DNA from: Parasphingorhabdus flavimaris
Lineage (GTDB): Bacteria > Pseudomonadota > Alphaproteobacteria > Sphingomonadales > Sphingomonadaceae
Assembly (NCBI RefSeq): GCF_013371215.1
Contig: NZ_JABWMH010000003.1
Span: 248,001-312,000 of the forward strand
Direction: 5' to 3'
Length of the DNA stretch: 64,000 bases
Below are positions 34,946 to 43,648 of this stretch, piece by piece (the first letter of the stretch is position 1; every line of letters starts with the position of its first letter). The position numbers and the translations under genes are program-made. The notes under the pieces are model-generated. The model saw only the letters and a list, made by a program, of their open reading frames with translations. It did no database searches and was not told where the DNA came from.

Positions 34946-36199
34946 TCATTCCGGGTTGCGGCGACATTCCGCAACATCATCGGTTTCCGCAATATCGGGA
35001 TCAGGGACAAGTTCGAAAACATGCAATAATCTGCTGGCCTTGCGTTTGCTTGCCCTGTTCTCGGTTCTGTTGACGACCGCTGCAAAATCAGAACAGGCAG
35101 GCCCGCTGCGCAGATAGTCGCTGTGGCCGGTCTGGCCGCGGCTGATAGCGGTGGTGTCGATAATCGTCAGCCCGCTCTTTTCCGGCTCGGTGTCATATTT
35201 GGTCTTGGCGGCATAGCATCGTTCGGGATAGCCCTGATCCCGCAATGATGCCGCCTCGAACGGGTTGAAGCAATCCGGACGGCCGAGTCTGGGATAGCCG
35301 TGAAAATTATAGGACAGGCCAAGGGCGCGATCTTTGGCTGATACATAAACCGTGATCCGGCGGTCATTGTTGACGCGGCGCATGGTGAGCACGGTTTCGA
35401 CGATGTCGCGTTCAAAATCCTGCCGGTCAATATCGGGCGAGGCGAGAATGATGTTGGATATATTGCTCGAATCGGCGTTGCTGCTGTTGCGGTCGACAAA
35501 CTCGATCGCAGGAATCACCAGCCGGCCACCGAGCGAATGGGCAACCAGAATGATTTCCTTCGTCCATGGCTGTTGCGCCAGCTTGGCCAGAAAACTCCGG
35601 AACTGGCGTTCATTATAATACATGTTCGTTTCATCGGCGGCATATTTCAGAAATTCGCCCTGCGATGGCCAGCTATAATGAACGACCGGAATATCGAGGC
35701 CCGACAGGCGGGAAATCTGGGCGCTATCGCGTGCGCTGGTAAAAAAAGTTTCCTTGAACCCGTGGACATAGAGCAAAATCCGCCCGTCGCGCTTCACAGC
35801 GGCTGCCGCGAGATCATCCCACCATTGCTGCTCGTTGTTCAGGGCAAAGGGTATCACCTCACGCAATTTTTCTTTGCCCTTGGCGTTGGTGATTTCCATT
35901 TCCTGCGGCGCGCCAAACCGGCCGTACCGAACGATTTCACTTCGCTGGTTAAGCAGCGCGACCCGGTCCGTCCGACAATCCGGCAAACGGCTGGTCACGA
36001 CGAAATAGGGCTTGTCCGCCATCACTTCCGCGGGTTGTACTCCCGGCCGGCAGCGCTCGTCCGCGACATAATCGCCGTGGGGGATGTCGCCATATTGAAC
36101 AGGAGAAATGCAGGCTGTTACCAATATTGGTAATATCAGCAGCAAGTGACGCAGTTTCTGGAACCGATGCAAGTTCTTGTCAGCAAACATCCCTTGCAT
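34946..36199 (-). CDS. DUF900-type alpha/beta hydrolase lipoprotein
   Basis: A 417-residue protein. The N-terminal hydrophobic stretch LLLILPILVTAC ends in a lipobox Cys (about residue 30), so it is probably a lipoprotein. The hydrolase core has ILLYVHGFKETF (oxyanion region) and the nucleophile elbow VAHSLGGRLV; this is the DUF900 family, seen also in proteins with many exported paralogues. Substrate unknown. The ATG at 36199 overlaps the glpX stop as ATGA, so it is co-translated with glpX. The C-terminal about 60 residues are basic and probably disordered. Confidence 0.85.
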   Translation of the reverse strand: MQGMFADKNLHRFQKLRHLLLILPILVTACISPVQYGDIPHGDYVADERCRPGVQPAEVMADKPYFVVTSRLPDCRTDRVALLNQRSEIVRYGRFGAPQEMEITNAKGKEKLREVIPFALNNEQQWWDDLAAAAVKRDGRILLYVHGFKETFFTSARDSAQISRLSGLDIPVVHYSWPSQGEFLKYAADETNMYYNERQFRSFLAKLAQQPWTKEIILVAHSLGGRLVIPAIEFVDRNSSNADSSNISNIILASPDIDRQDFERDIVETVLTMRRVNNDRRITVYVSAKDRALGLSYNFHGYPRLGRPDCFNPFEAASLRDQGYPERCYAAKTKYDTEPEKSGLTIIDTTAISRGQTGHSDYLRSGPACSDFAAVVNRTENRASKRKASRLLHVFELVPDPDIAETDDVAECRRNPE

Positions 36200-37173
36200 C
36201 AGGTTTTGCGATGTTCGCTTTTCACCCAGCGTACGGTGCCGGACGACGCGCGCATGACTACGCTTTCCGTGGTCATCTTGCCGCTGCGCAATTTCTTGAC
36301 GCCTTCCAGCAACGAGCCATGGGTAACGCCGGTCGCCGCGAAGATCACATCGCCTTTGGCCAGTTCTTTCAGGTCATAGATCTTATCGAGATCCTCGATG
36401 CCCCATTTATAGGCGCGCTGGCGCTCGTCGTCGTTGCGGAACAAGAGGCGTCCCTTGAACTGTCCGCCAACGCAACGCAGCGCCGCCGCCGCGAGCACGC
36501 CTTCGGGTGCGCCGCCGCTACCCATATACATGTCCACGGTCGTATCTTCGTCAGACGTTGCAATCACGCCGGCCACATCGCCGTCGGGGATCAGCATGAT
36601 TCCACAGCCGATGCTGCGCAATTCGGAGATGATCTTGTCGTGCCGCGGACGGTCGAGAACGCAGACGATGATGTCCGCCGGTGCGACGCCCTTTTCCTTG
36701 GCAACGGCTTCGACATTTTCGGTCACGGATTTGTTGAGATCGATAATGCCGGGTGAATAGCCGGGCCCGACGGCAAGTTTGTCCATGTAAACATCCGGAG
36801 CGTTCAGCAGATTGCCCTTTTCCGCAATAGCGAGAACGGCCAATGCGTTGGCGCCCGCCTTGGCGGTAATGGTTGTGCCTTCCAGTGGATCAAGCGCGAT
36901 ATCAATCGCCGGCGCTTCGCCTTCACAGCCGCGGCCCACTTTTTCGCCGATAAACAGCATCGGCGCCTCGTCGCGTTCGCCTTCACCGATGACCACGGTA
37001 CCACAGATGTCCAACTCGTTCAGCGCCGCGCGCATCGCTTCCACAGCAGCGGCATCAGCAGCCTTTTCATCGCCGCGACCGATCAAATTGGCAGCCGATA
37101 TGGCAGCCGCTTCGGTAACGCGTACCATTTCCATGACGAGTACGCGGTCCAATATTTGGCTTGCTTCGGGCAT
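36199..37173 (-). CDS. glpX: Class II fructose-1,6-bisphosphatase
   Basis: A 324-residue enzyme of normal GlpX length. It hydrolyses fructose-1,6-bisphosphate in gluconeogenesis, fitting growth on acetate. Motifs: GTVVIGEGERDEAPMLFIGE, AIDIALDPLEGTTITA (split around the metal-binding DPLEGT) and DGDVAGVI. The ATG at 37173 begins the conserved MPEASQILDRVLVMEMVRVT. The frame continues upstream but without family similarity. It lies between hom and the hydrolase gene on the same strand; one small gene on the other strand separates it from hom. Confidence 0.95.
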   Translation of the reverse strand: MPEASQILDRVLVMEMVRVTEAAAISAANLIGRGDEKAADAAAVEAMRAALNELDICGTVVIGEGERDEAPMLFIGEKVGRGCEGEAPAIDIALDPLEGTTITAKAGANALAVLAIAEKGNLLNAPDVYMDKLAVGPGYSPGIIDLNKSVTENVEAVAKEKGVAPADIIVCVLDRPRHDKIISELRSIGCGIMLIPDGDVAGVIATSDEDTTVDMYMGSGGAPEGVLAAAALRCVGGQFKGRLLFRNDDERQRAYKWGIEDLDKIYDLKELAKGDVIFAATGVTHGSLLEGVKKLRSGKMTTESVVMRASSGTVRWVKSEHRKT

Positions 37174-37234
37174 ATTGTGGGCTAGTCCTTCTATAGGGGT
37201 AATTTTGAACTCTCGATAGGGGAGCGATATTACA

Positions 37235-37711
37235 ATGTCGAGACCGGTTTTAGTGTTCTCTTTGCTCATCCCGTCCGGCGCGATGGGGCAGGCGCTTCCG
37301 CCTGATGACCGGACGTCCATGTTGGTGGAAAACGCACGGCAGATGGTGGCGGTTGACGCTGACGGCTGCCTCCTCAGCCAGGCGAATGATGATATTCTGG
37401 TCTGCGGCACTTCGGATATCGATCGAGAACAGCGACTGCCATTTCCGGAACTGGCTGGACCAAACCGAAATCACGGACCGCAGCGCGGAGAGATTCCGGC
37501 GGCGAATTCGTCCCGTGTCGTTTCTGGAAGTTGCGGGGTTTCGCTACAGGATAGCGGTTGCTCGCTTGAAAGGCTCAAATCGGTTGTCGGCAACGGAAAA
37601 AGCGGTCGGATCCTGGACGCACTGCAGAAGATCGCCGGGGATGAAAATGCGGATGTCCCGTCCAAAGATTATCAACAGCAATTTCGTGACGGTGTTCTGA
37701 CCGGAGATTGA
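37235..37711 (+). CDS. Hypothetical exported protein
   Basis: A 158-residue protein with a short signal-like N-terminus (MSRPVLVFSLLIPSGAMGQA). The mature part has four cysteines (DGCLLSQ, LVCGTSD, GSCGVS, SGCSLE) that could form disulfides. No family is recognised. GGGGAGCG lies about 11 bp before the ATG. It sits on the opposite strand between glpX and hom, and its stop is adjacent to that of hom. Confidence 0.6.
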   Translation: MSRPVLVFSLLIPSGAMGQALPPDDRTSMLVENARQMVAVDADGCLLSQANDDILVCGTSDIDREQRLPFPELAGPNRNHGPQRGEIPAANSSRVVSGSCGVSLQDSGCSLERLKSVVGNGKSGRILDALQKIAGDENADVPSKDYQQQFRDGVLTGD

Positions 37712-39016
37712 TCAGTCTTGATCACTCAGCAAATGCATCACTACCGGAGCAGCCTTCAGGCTTGTCGAACTGGACAGGGCGGCGAGGCCCAGTGATACGT
37801 CCCGCTCGCGGCTGTCATGGGTTACCATCGAGATCAGCACCGATCCCTCGGCGGCTTTCTCGGTCTGGATGAGGCTTTCGATCGATACTTCCGCATCGCG
37901 CATGGCCGCGGTAATTTCGGCGAGAACGCCGGGCTTGTCAGCGACGATGAACCGAATGTAGCTCTTGCCGATCCGGTTGCCACTTTCGGCGCGTTCGCAC
38001 GGTTCCATCTTGCTGGCCGGCGTGGCAAAAACGGTGCCGGCATCGCCCCGGGCGATGTCGATAAGGTCGGCGACTACCGCAGAGGCCGTCGGGCCTTCGC
38101 CCGCGCCCGCGCCCTGAAACATGAGGCGACCGGAAAAATTGCCTTCGGCGACCACCGCGTTGGTCGATCCGTCGATATGGGCGAGTGGATGGTTTTCGGG
38201 CACCAGATAAGGATTGACCCGCTGGAACAATTTTCCGTCATCGATCCGGGCCATGCCGAGCAGGCGGATGCGATAGCCAAGCGCCTTGGCCTGGCCGATA
38301 TCGGCCGCCATGATGTGGCGTATGCCGTCGATCTCGACGCCCTCGAAGTCGAGCGCCTTGCCAAAGGACAATGCGGCCAGAATGGCAAGCTTGTGGGCTG
38401 CGTCTACACCATCAATGTCGAAACTCGGATCGGCTTCGGCATAGCCGATTTCCTGGGCATCCTTGAGGACGTCGTCAAAGGCGCGGCCGTGTTTTTCCAT
38501 TTCGGTGAGGACATAATTGCACGTGCCATTGAGAATGCCGTAAACCCGCTCGATCCGGTTGGCCGAAGCGCCGTCGCGCAGCCCCTTGATGACCGGTATT
38601 CCGCCTGCAACCGCTGCTTCATATCGCAGCGACAGATTTCCGGTTTCTGCCGCCTTGGCCAGTTCCATCCCGTGATGGGCGATCATCGCCTTGTTCGCTG
38701 TGACGAACGATTTGCCCGATGCCAGACTTTTGCGCGCGAGTTCCAGGGCGGTGCCGTCGGAGCCGCCAATCATCTCCACAACGCAGTCGATATCGTCCAG
38801 CGCCGCAAGCTGTTCAGGCTGGTCGTACCAGGGATATGCCGCCAGATCGATGCCGCGATCACGGCTCCGGTCGCGCGCCGAGATGGCGGATACAATGATG
38901 GGCCGGCCGGCTCGCTGCGCGATCATCGCGCCATTTGCCTCGATTAGCCGGATAACACCGGTTCCTACGGTGCCTAGTCCAGCGAGCGCGATACGAAGCG
39001 GGGCAGTCATGGTCAT
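37712..39016 (-). CDS. hom: Homoserine dehydrogenase
   Basis: A 434-residue enzyme that reduces aspartate semialdehyde to homoserine for threonine, methionine and isoleucine synthesis. LAGLGTVGTGVIRL (about 11-24) is the NAD(P)-binding loop, KSFVTANKAMIAHHG and GGIPVIKGLRDG are catalytic-domain motifs, and a C-terminal ACT domain (SYIRFIVADKPGVLAEITAA, about 350-369) gives feedback regulation, usually by threonine. AGAGG precedes the first ATG; a second ATG two codons later is also possible. Confidence 0.96.
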   Translation of the reverse strand: MTMTAPLRIALAGLGTVGTGVIRLIEANGAMIAQRAGRPIIVSAISARDRSRDRGIDLAAYPWYDQPEQLAALDDIDCVVEMIGGSDGTALELARKSLASGKSFVTANKAMIAHHGMELAKAAETGNLSLRYEAAVAGGIPVIKGLRDGASANRIERVYGILNGTCNYVLTEMEKHGRAFDDVLKDAQEIGYAEADPSFDIDGVDAAHKLAILAALSFGKALDFEGVEIDGIRHIMAADIGQAKALGYRIRLLGMARIDDGKLFQRVNPYLVPENHPLAHIDGSTNAVVAEGNFSGRLMFQGAGAGEGPTASAVVADLIDIARGDAGTVFATPASKMEPCERAESGNRIGKSYIRFIVADKPGVLAEITAAMRDAEVSIESLIQTEKAAEGSVLISMVTHDSRERDVSLGLAALSSSTSLKAAPVVMHLLSDQD

Positions 39017-39097
39017 AAGCCTCTTTATGTTTCAAGTGAGAGTTTCGGCGCCTTATTAGCGACGCCTTGAGCGAATGCCAGTACTAGTTCTGCCGCG

Positions 39098-39934
39098 TCA
39101 GGGCTGTCGTGATCTCGGGCAGGTGCCTAGGTCGCGCAGGACCAGCCGATAATCGCTTTGCGCCTGGCGCGCATTGACCGCGCTAACACCGCTCAATGCT
39201 TCGGCAGGAAGCTCGCGGGGAAGAAAGCAGGCCAGCCGGTACCAGAGCAGGCTGTTTCTGACCGGCGCCCGTGCTGCCTCGTCGACAATCTCGCCGAGGG
39301 AAACGGCCCAGAATTTCTGCAGGCCGTCGCGCTTCAGCACGGTAATCGAAATGGGAGATCCGGTCTCGGTTTCCATGAATATCTGGGTTTCGCCTTCACC
39401 GATAATAGTGCCCGGTACGTGGAAGGCGCTGGCGATCCGGGTAATGGCGGGTGGTGCATCGCGACTGACCAGTTCGCGGACCAGGGAACGCACTCTCTGT
39501 TCGCGAACTTCTGTCCAGGCAATCTGCCCGTCCTTGGCTATTAGTTGGACATTGTCGCCGCCGCTCGATGGTCGACGGGCGAAAATAATGAACGGCTGCT
39601 TCTTGATCTTGGGGGCCCGACCCCGCGCATCAAGCGGCAGATCAACGACGTAACGAATCGTTTCTCCGACCCCGCCCTGACCGCGAATCAGCGCGTTGGT
39701 AGATGCGACAATATAAAAGCGTTGCGTTCCCGGAGGAGCGTTTGGCGCCCTTTCCGGAGCGACTTTAATCGCTTCCTTGATCGTCGCGTGGACGATGATC
39801 GGCGCTTCGGCGCTGAGGTCGGCGAGGTCCGCATATTGCAATGGATCGTTGTCGCCCGGCACCTGTGATAAAGCCGGAAACAACGCAATTTCGCTAAAAA
39901 GCAAGGCGAAGGCAAAAAATGTGAAGGAGCGCAT
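39098..39934 (-). CDS. Hypothetical secreted protein
   Basis: A 278-residue protein with a clear signal peptide (MRSFTFFAFALLFSEIALFP, cleavage near ALS-Q). The mature part is mostly beta with VPGDNDPLQYADLADLSAEA at its start. I know similar uncharacterised proteins in sphingomonads but no function. It is divergent from tonB, with a 266-bp gap. Confidence 0.7.
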   Translation of the reverse strand: MRSFTFFAFALLFSEIALFPALSQVPGDNDPLQYADLADLSAEAPIIVHATIKEAIKVAPERAPNAPPGTQRFYIVASTNALIRGQGGVGETIRYVVDLPLDARGRAPKIKKQPFIIFARRPSSGGDNVQLIAKDGQIAWTEVREQRVRSLVRELVSRDAPPAITRIASAFHVPGTIIGEGETQIFMETETGSPISITVLKRDGLQKFWAVSLGEIVDEAARAPVRNSLLWYRLACFLPRELPAEALSGVSAVNARQAQSDYRLVLRDLGTCPRSRQP

Positions 39935-39989
39935 GTTTTCCTCGGGGCTGGGTTTCAGGATGCTTGGTTTTAGCCCCTATAGTGGGTCT

Positions 39990-40021
39990 TTGACAGCTTA
40001 ATCGATGATGAACCAATAAAG
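39990..40021 (+). promoter_or_regulatory. Possible sigma-70 promoter of the tonB operon
   Basis: TTGACA at 39990-39995 is a perfect -35 hexamer; the region 17-19 bp later (CCAATAAA) gives only a weak -10. If used, the leader would be about 170 bases and would include the nested stem at 40104-40168. Confidence 0.3.
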
Positions 40022-40103
40022 CGATTGCCTGCGTGGAACTACCACGTTAAAACAAATTTAAGATGGCTTTCATGCGAACGAAAAGCTGTCATGGGATAAC
40101 AAA

Positions 40104-40168
40104 GGTCGCGATGGTTTTTTTCAAGCCTCATGCCTTTGTAAAGGGCTTCAGCGATGAGGCACGCGACC
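40104..40168 (+). promoter_or_regulatory. Nested stem-loop in the tonB leader
   Basis: Three nested inverted repeats: outer GGTCGCG/CGCGACC (40104-40110 and 40162-40168), middle CCTCAT/ATGAGG (40126-40131 and 40154-40159), inner CCTTT/AAAGG (40133-40137 and 40140-40144). All arms pair perfectly. It ends 32 bp before the tonB start, just upstream of the AAAAAGGAG ribosome site. It may be a cis-acting RNA element or nested operator; not a known riboswitch that I recognise. Confidence 0.5.
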
Positions 40169-40200
40169 TTACGATGGGGAAAAAGGAGTTACATTGCTGA

Positions 40201-40857
40201 ATGGCTTATGCTGACCAAGAGATGAGTTCGAGCAAGATTGTATCAATCTTTCTTGTCGTAATCATTCACCTGTTACTTGGCTATGCGCTGGTCACCGGAC
40301 TAGCTTATAGTGCGGTCAAGAAGGTTGCTACGCAGCTGGACATGATCGATATTCAAGAGGAAGAACCGCCGGAAGAACCGGAGGAGCCACCACCACCACC
40401 ACCTGAAAAGCCGATCGAGCCGCCACCAGTGGTATCGCCACCGCCCATCGTGGCGCCCGTGGTTGCACCTCGCCCGGTCATTCGGACGGTTCCAACCGCG
40501 CCGCCTCCACCGCGTCCGGTTGTAGCGCCTCCACCACCTCCACCACCTCCACCGCCGCCACAAAGGGCGACGCCGGAGCCACGTGGTAATCCTGGCAGCT
40601 GGGCCAATGCGAACGATTATCCTTCGCGGGCTCTGCGCGAGGAACGGGAAGGCACCACACGTTTCCGTCTGACAGTCAATGCGGACGGACGGGTAAGCGA
40701 TTGCCAGATAACCGGTTCTAGCGGCCATGCTGATCTGGATGAAGCTGCCTGCAAAAACTTGACTCGACGTGCGCGGTTCCGTCCTTCTCTGGACGCAAAC
40801 GGAAATGCGACGACCGGATATTATTCCAACGCCGTTCGTTGGGAAATACCCAAATAA
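40201..40857 (+). CDS. tonB: TonB energy-transducing protein
   Basis: A 218-residue protein. One N-terminal membrane segment (about 13-35) with a His (23) in the position range of the functional His of TonB. Then EEEPPEEPEEPPPPPPEKPI and further proline-rich tracts up to about residue 120, spanning the periplasm, and a C-terminal TonB domain (TTRFRLTVNADGRVSDCQIT to RFRPSLDANG). It passes proton-motive energy from ExbB/ExbD to outer-membrane receptors. First gene of tonB-exbB-exbD-exbD. Confidence 0.94.
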   Translation: MAYADQEMSSSKIVSIFLVVIIHLLLGYALVTGLAYSAVKKVATQLDMIDIQEEEPPEEPEEPPPPPPEKPIEPPPVVSPPPIVAPVVAPRPVIRTVPTAPPPPRPVVAPPPPPPPPPPPQRATPEPRGNPGSWANANDYPSRALREEREGTTRFRLTVNADGRVSDCQITGSSGHADLDEAACKNLTRRARFRPSLDANGNATTGYYSNAVRWEIPK

Positions 40858-40936
40858 TATATAGGGGAGGGCATTATACGATGTCCTTCCCGCTCCAGAT
40901 TTTTTGCTACAAACTTATCCTGAGGGGAATGTTAAA

Positions 40937-41707
40937 ATGTTGATTGAAATTTTGGCCGCTGGTTCGACAGCACCACAAAACGCTTTCGGTTTCTGGGAGG
41001 CCATGGAACAGGGCGGTGTTATCGCCTGGTCCGTTCTCGCAATTCTGACAATTATGTCTGTGTCTTCTTTCTACATCCTGTTTTCGAAACTTTTCGAGCA
41101 GAACAAAGTGATGAAACAGGGCCAGGCCATGCGCTCGACCTTCTGGCGTGCCGGAACGCTTAAAGAAGGCGCTGCGAAGCTCGACAAGAACTCCGCTTAT
41201 CGCCAGATCGTCGACGACGCGATCAAAGCCGATGCCGATCACGCGAAATTGACCGATCCGGTTGAAGCGCATGACTGGTTGCACGGTTCGATCGAACGTT
41301 CGCAGGACCTGATCAAGTCCAAACTGGCAACCGGCCTTCCTTGGTTGGCTACCGTTGGTGCGACATCGCCGTTTATCGGATTGTTCGGTACGGTTATCGG
41401 TATTTACCGCGCGCTGATCAAAATCGGTATCGCTGGTCAGGCATCGATCGATGCTGTTGCTGGCCCGGTTGGTGAAGCACTGATCATGACCGCACTTGGT
41501 CTTGGTGTGGCTGTTCCAGCCGTTCTTGCCTACAACTGGTTGCAAGGACGCAACAAGCGGATCGCTGAACAGCTGTCAGCATTCTCTAACGACGTTCTGG
41601 GCTACATGGCTTCGGATGGCGGCGTTAAACCAATCGCAACAACTGCTGGTGGTGTTAAGACCGCTCCGGCTGCTGCGAAGCCTGCTGCGCCTGCCGCAAA
41701 GAAATAA
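40937..41707 (+). CDS. exbB: ExbB/MotA-TolQ-family proton channel protein
   Basis: A 256-residue inner-membrane protein with three membrane segments. GATSPFIGLFGTVIGIYRAL and GEALIMTALGLGVAVPAVLAYN are the conserved MotA/TolQ/ExbB segments. It ends in an Ala/Lys/Pro tail (TAPAAAKPAAPAAKK). AGGGGA lies about 8 bp before the ATG at 40937. It forms the proton-driven motor with ExbD and powers TonB. A strong hairpin follows in the 108-bp gap before exbD. Confidence 0.94.
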   Translation: MLIEILAAGSTAPQNAFGFWEAMEQGGVIAWSVLAILTIMSVSSFYILFSKLFEQNKVMKQGQAMRSTFWRAGTLKEGAAKLDKNSAYRQIVDDAIKADADHAKLTDPVEAHDWLHGSIERSQDLIKSKLATGLPWLATVGATSPFIGLFGTVIGIYRALIKIGIAGQASIDAVAGPVGEALIMTALGLGVAVPAVLAYNWLQGRNKRIAEQLSAFSNDVLGYMASDGGVKPIATTAGGVKTAPAAAKPAAPAAKK

Positions 41708-41715
41708 GCCGGGGG

Positions 41716-41751
41716 CCGGGTTGCTTGCCGCATGTCGCGGCGGCAACCTGG
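41716..41751 (+). terminator. Intercistronic hairpin between exbB and exbD
   Basis: CCGGGTTGC (41716-41724) pairs fully with GCAACCTGG (41743-41751), with an inner CCGC/GCGG stem. There is no T-run. Probably a partial terminator or RNA-processing/stabilising element that sets more ExbB than ExbD, as the complex needs. Confidence 0.5.
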
Positions 41752-41815
41752 CCAACGCACGACAAGGGGGCTTTCGTTCCCTTCAGATGGTTTAGTTTTG
41801 AGAGGATAAAATCCT

Positions 41816-42337
41816 ATGGCAATGAATGTTGGGGGCGGTAGCACGGAGGAGACTCCTCTATCCGACATTAATACAACCCCACTTGTGGACGTTATGCTGG
41901 TCCTGCTGATCATTTTCCTGATCGCGGTTCCGGTGGTTATCCAGACAGTGGAACTCGAGCTTCCGGTGCTTCCGTTTGAAGTGACCACGACGAAGCGCGA
42001 AAATGTGCTGCTGTCGGTTACGACGACCGATGCCGCAGGACGTGATCCGGGTGAAGAAGGCTATTCAGGAGCCACTCCTGGCGGCAATTGCCGGGTGTAC
42101 TGGAACACTACTCCGGTCAATTCCAGCGAACTGGTGACCCGGGCCGTGAAACAGCTCGAAGACCAGATCGATTCCTTTGGCGGGGTGGAAAATATGACAC
42201 CGGAAGATATGCCCGAAGTGCACATCCGCGGTGATATCAACACGCCCTATAAATGTATCGGCGGTGCTATCTACACAATGCAGCGCGCCGGTTTTGCAAA
42301 AGTGGGCTTTTTGTCCACGCCAATTGTCGTCGAATAA
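41816..42337 (+). CDS. exbD: ExbD/TolR-family protein, first copy
   Basis: A 173-residue protein with one N-terminal membrane segment carrying the essential Asp in INTTPLVDVMLVLLIIFLIA, then a periplasmic domain. It is longer than E. coli ExbD by a hydrophilic insert at about residues 60-90 (GRDPGEEGYSGATPGGNCRV). It works with ExbB to drive TonB. AGAGGA lies about 10 bp before the ATG. A second ExbD gene follows 38 bp later. Confidence 0.93.
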   Translation: MAMNVGGGSTEETPLSDINTTPLVDVMLVLLIIFLIAVPVVIQTVELELPVLPFEVTTTKRENVLLSVTTTDAAGRDPGEEGYSGATPGGNCRVYWNTTPVNSSELVTRAVKQLEDQIDSFGGVENMTPEDMPEVHIRGDINTPYKCIGGAIYTMQRAGFAKVGFLSTPIVVE

Positions 42338-42375
42338 ATTCGACCGGCAACCAGAGTTATTAAGGAGACGCACGA

Positions 42376-42828
42376 ATGGCTATGAGTGGCGGAAGCGATG
42401 ATGGCGAGCCAATGATGGAGATGAACACGACGCCGCTCATCGACGTCTTGTTGGTTCTTCTCATCATGTTCATCATCACAATCCCTGTGCAAACGCACGC
42501 GGTAAAGATCGACCTCCCAGTTGCAGACGATAGTCCGCCGCCGGAAGATTTTGTCGATCCGGTCAAAAACCGTCTCGGGATCACGGCAACCAACCAGATT
42601 ACCTGGAACGATAGCGAAGTAACGCTGAACCAGGTCAAGCAATATCTGGCCCAGACGAAGTCGATGGTTCCCGAACCAGAACTCCAGTTCCAGCCCGATC
42701 CGCTGAGCGCCTATCTGACCACCGATCGTACATTGGCGGTGATCAAGGACAGCGGCGTGACCAAGTTCGGTTTTGTCGGCAACGAACAATATGGCAGCTT
42801 CAACAAGGCTAGCCGCCCGCCTAACTAA
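42376..42828 (+). CDS. ExbD/TolR-family protein, second copy
   Basis: A 150-residue ExbD paralogue. MNTTPLIDVLLVLLIMFIIT holds the membrane segment with the essential Asp. The periplasmic part differs from the first copy and lacks its insert. AAGGAG lies 9 bp before the ATG. Two different exbD genes after tonB-exbB are, from memory, common in sphingomonads and xanthomonads, where the second is needed for only some uptake systems. A strong terminator follows. Confidence 0.92.
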   Translation: MAMSGGSDDGEPMMEMNTTPLIDVLLVLLIMFIITIPVQTHAVKIDLPVADDSPPPEDFVDPVKNRLGITATNQITWNDSEVTLNQVKQYLAQTKSMVPEPELQFQPDPLSAYLTTDRTLAVIKDSGVTKFGFVGNEQYGSFNKASRPPN

Positions 42829-42850
42829 GGTTTAGGCAATGTGTTGATAG

Positions 42851-42883
42851 GGGTCGCGGTAGCAATATCGCGGCCCTTTTTTT
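42851..42883 (+). terminator. Rho-independent terminator of the tonB operon
   Basis: GGGTCGCG (42851-42858) pairs with CGCGGCCC (42869-42876), one G-T pair, followed by seven T. It ends the tonB-exbB-exbD-exbD transcript. Confidence 0.85.
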
Positions 42884-43003
42884 ATGGTAACGCCGGCAAC
42901 GCCTGTGTCGTCATTTTGCTGGAAGCGATTTAAGTGAACTGCAACCTGCCAAACAGTTTCGCGCAGTCCATATAGCATGCAGCCGAAGACGAGAGGGCAA
43001 CCG

Positions 43004-43603
43004 ATGACCAAGAGCAAAACAGCGAAAATTGACATTCTCGTGCTCTTGTTGATCGGGCTGATGCTGACCTATTCGGCTGCCATTTTCCTGTCCGCCTATC
43101 TGTCCGGAACGGACATGGGCGCATGGGTCTGGGAAAGACACCAGAATCTCTTTTCCTGGTATTCACGTCCCTTGTTCATCATCCCCGCCGCTTATTATGC
43201 GTATCGGCGGAAGGTCTGGCATGTGCTTGGTTTCATGCTGCTGCTCGCGACCAGCCTGTTCTGGTTTGCCGCTCCTGCTACGACAGATCCGGCGATCCGG
43301 GATTATTTGCAATGGGAGGCGGATCTCTTTCTATCCAACAACAGCAGTTTTCCCCTTCTTGCCCTTATCCTTGCGGTGCTGATATTCCTGTTCTTGCTAT
43401 TTTACGCCTTCTGGCAGCGCAATCCCTGGCTGGGCCTGCTGGTGATCAATGTCGGTACCATTCTGAAAATCGTCGTCAGTCTCGTCTTCGGGGAATCGGC
43501 AGGCGAAGCCGCTATTGTACCGTCGCTTTCCAGTCTGCTGGTGATCAATCTGTTCGCCTATTTTCTATATCGCCGTTTCCGCCAGTCGCGGAAACCGGGA
43601 TAA
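43004..43603 (+). CDS. Hypothetical membrane protein
   Basis: A 199-residue protein with about five or six hydrophobic segments (for example IDILVLLLIGLMLTYSAAIF and LLALILAVLIFLFLLFYAFW). No family recognised. The ATG at 43004 has AGAGGG 8 bp upstream. It ends in a basic tail (RRFRQSRKPG) and is convergent with the ABC exporter gene, with a hairpin between them. Confidence 0.7.
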   Translation: MTKSKTAKIDILVLLLIGLMLTYSAAIFLSAYLSGTDMGAWVWERHQNLFSWYSRPLFIIPAAYYAYRRKVWHVLGFMLLLATSLFWFAAPATTDPAIRDYLQWEADLFLSNNSSFPLLALILAVLIFLFLLFYAFWQRNPWLGLLVINVGTILKIVVSLVFGESAGEAAIVPSLSSLLVINLFAYFLYRRFRQSRKPG

Positions 43604-43604
43604 G

Positions 43605-43648
43605 CCGGCCCTGATCCATCGCAACCGTCGCGACAGCGACAGGGCTGG
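43605..43648. terminator. Bidirectional hairpin between convergent genes
   Basis: CCGGCCCTG (43605-43613) pairs with CAGGGCTGG (43640-43648), with an inner GTCGC/GCGAC stem. It fills nearly the whole gap between the membrane-protein and ABC-exporter stops. Confidence 0.6.

Noticed and set aside
37817-38947. Long open frame opposite hom
   Set aside because: Antisense to a clearly identified homoserine dehydrogenase.
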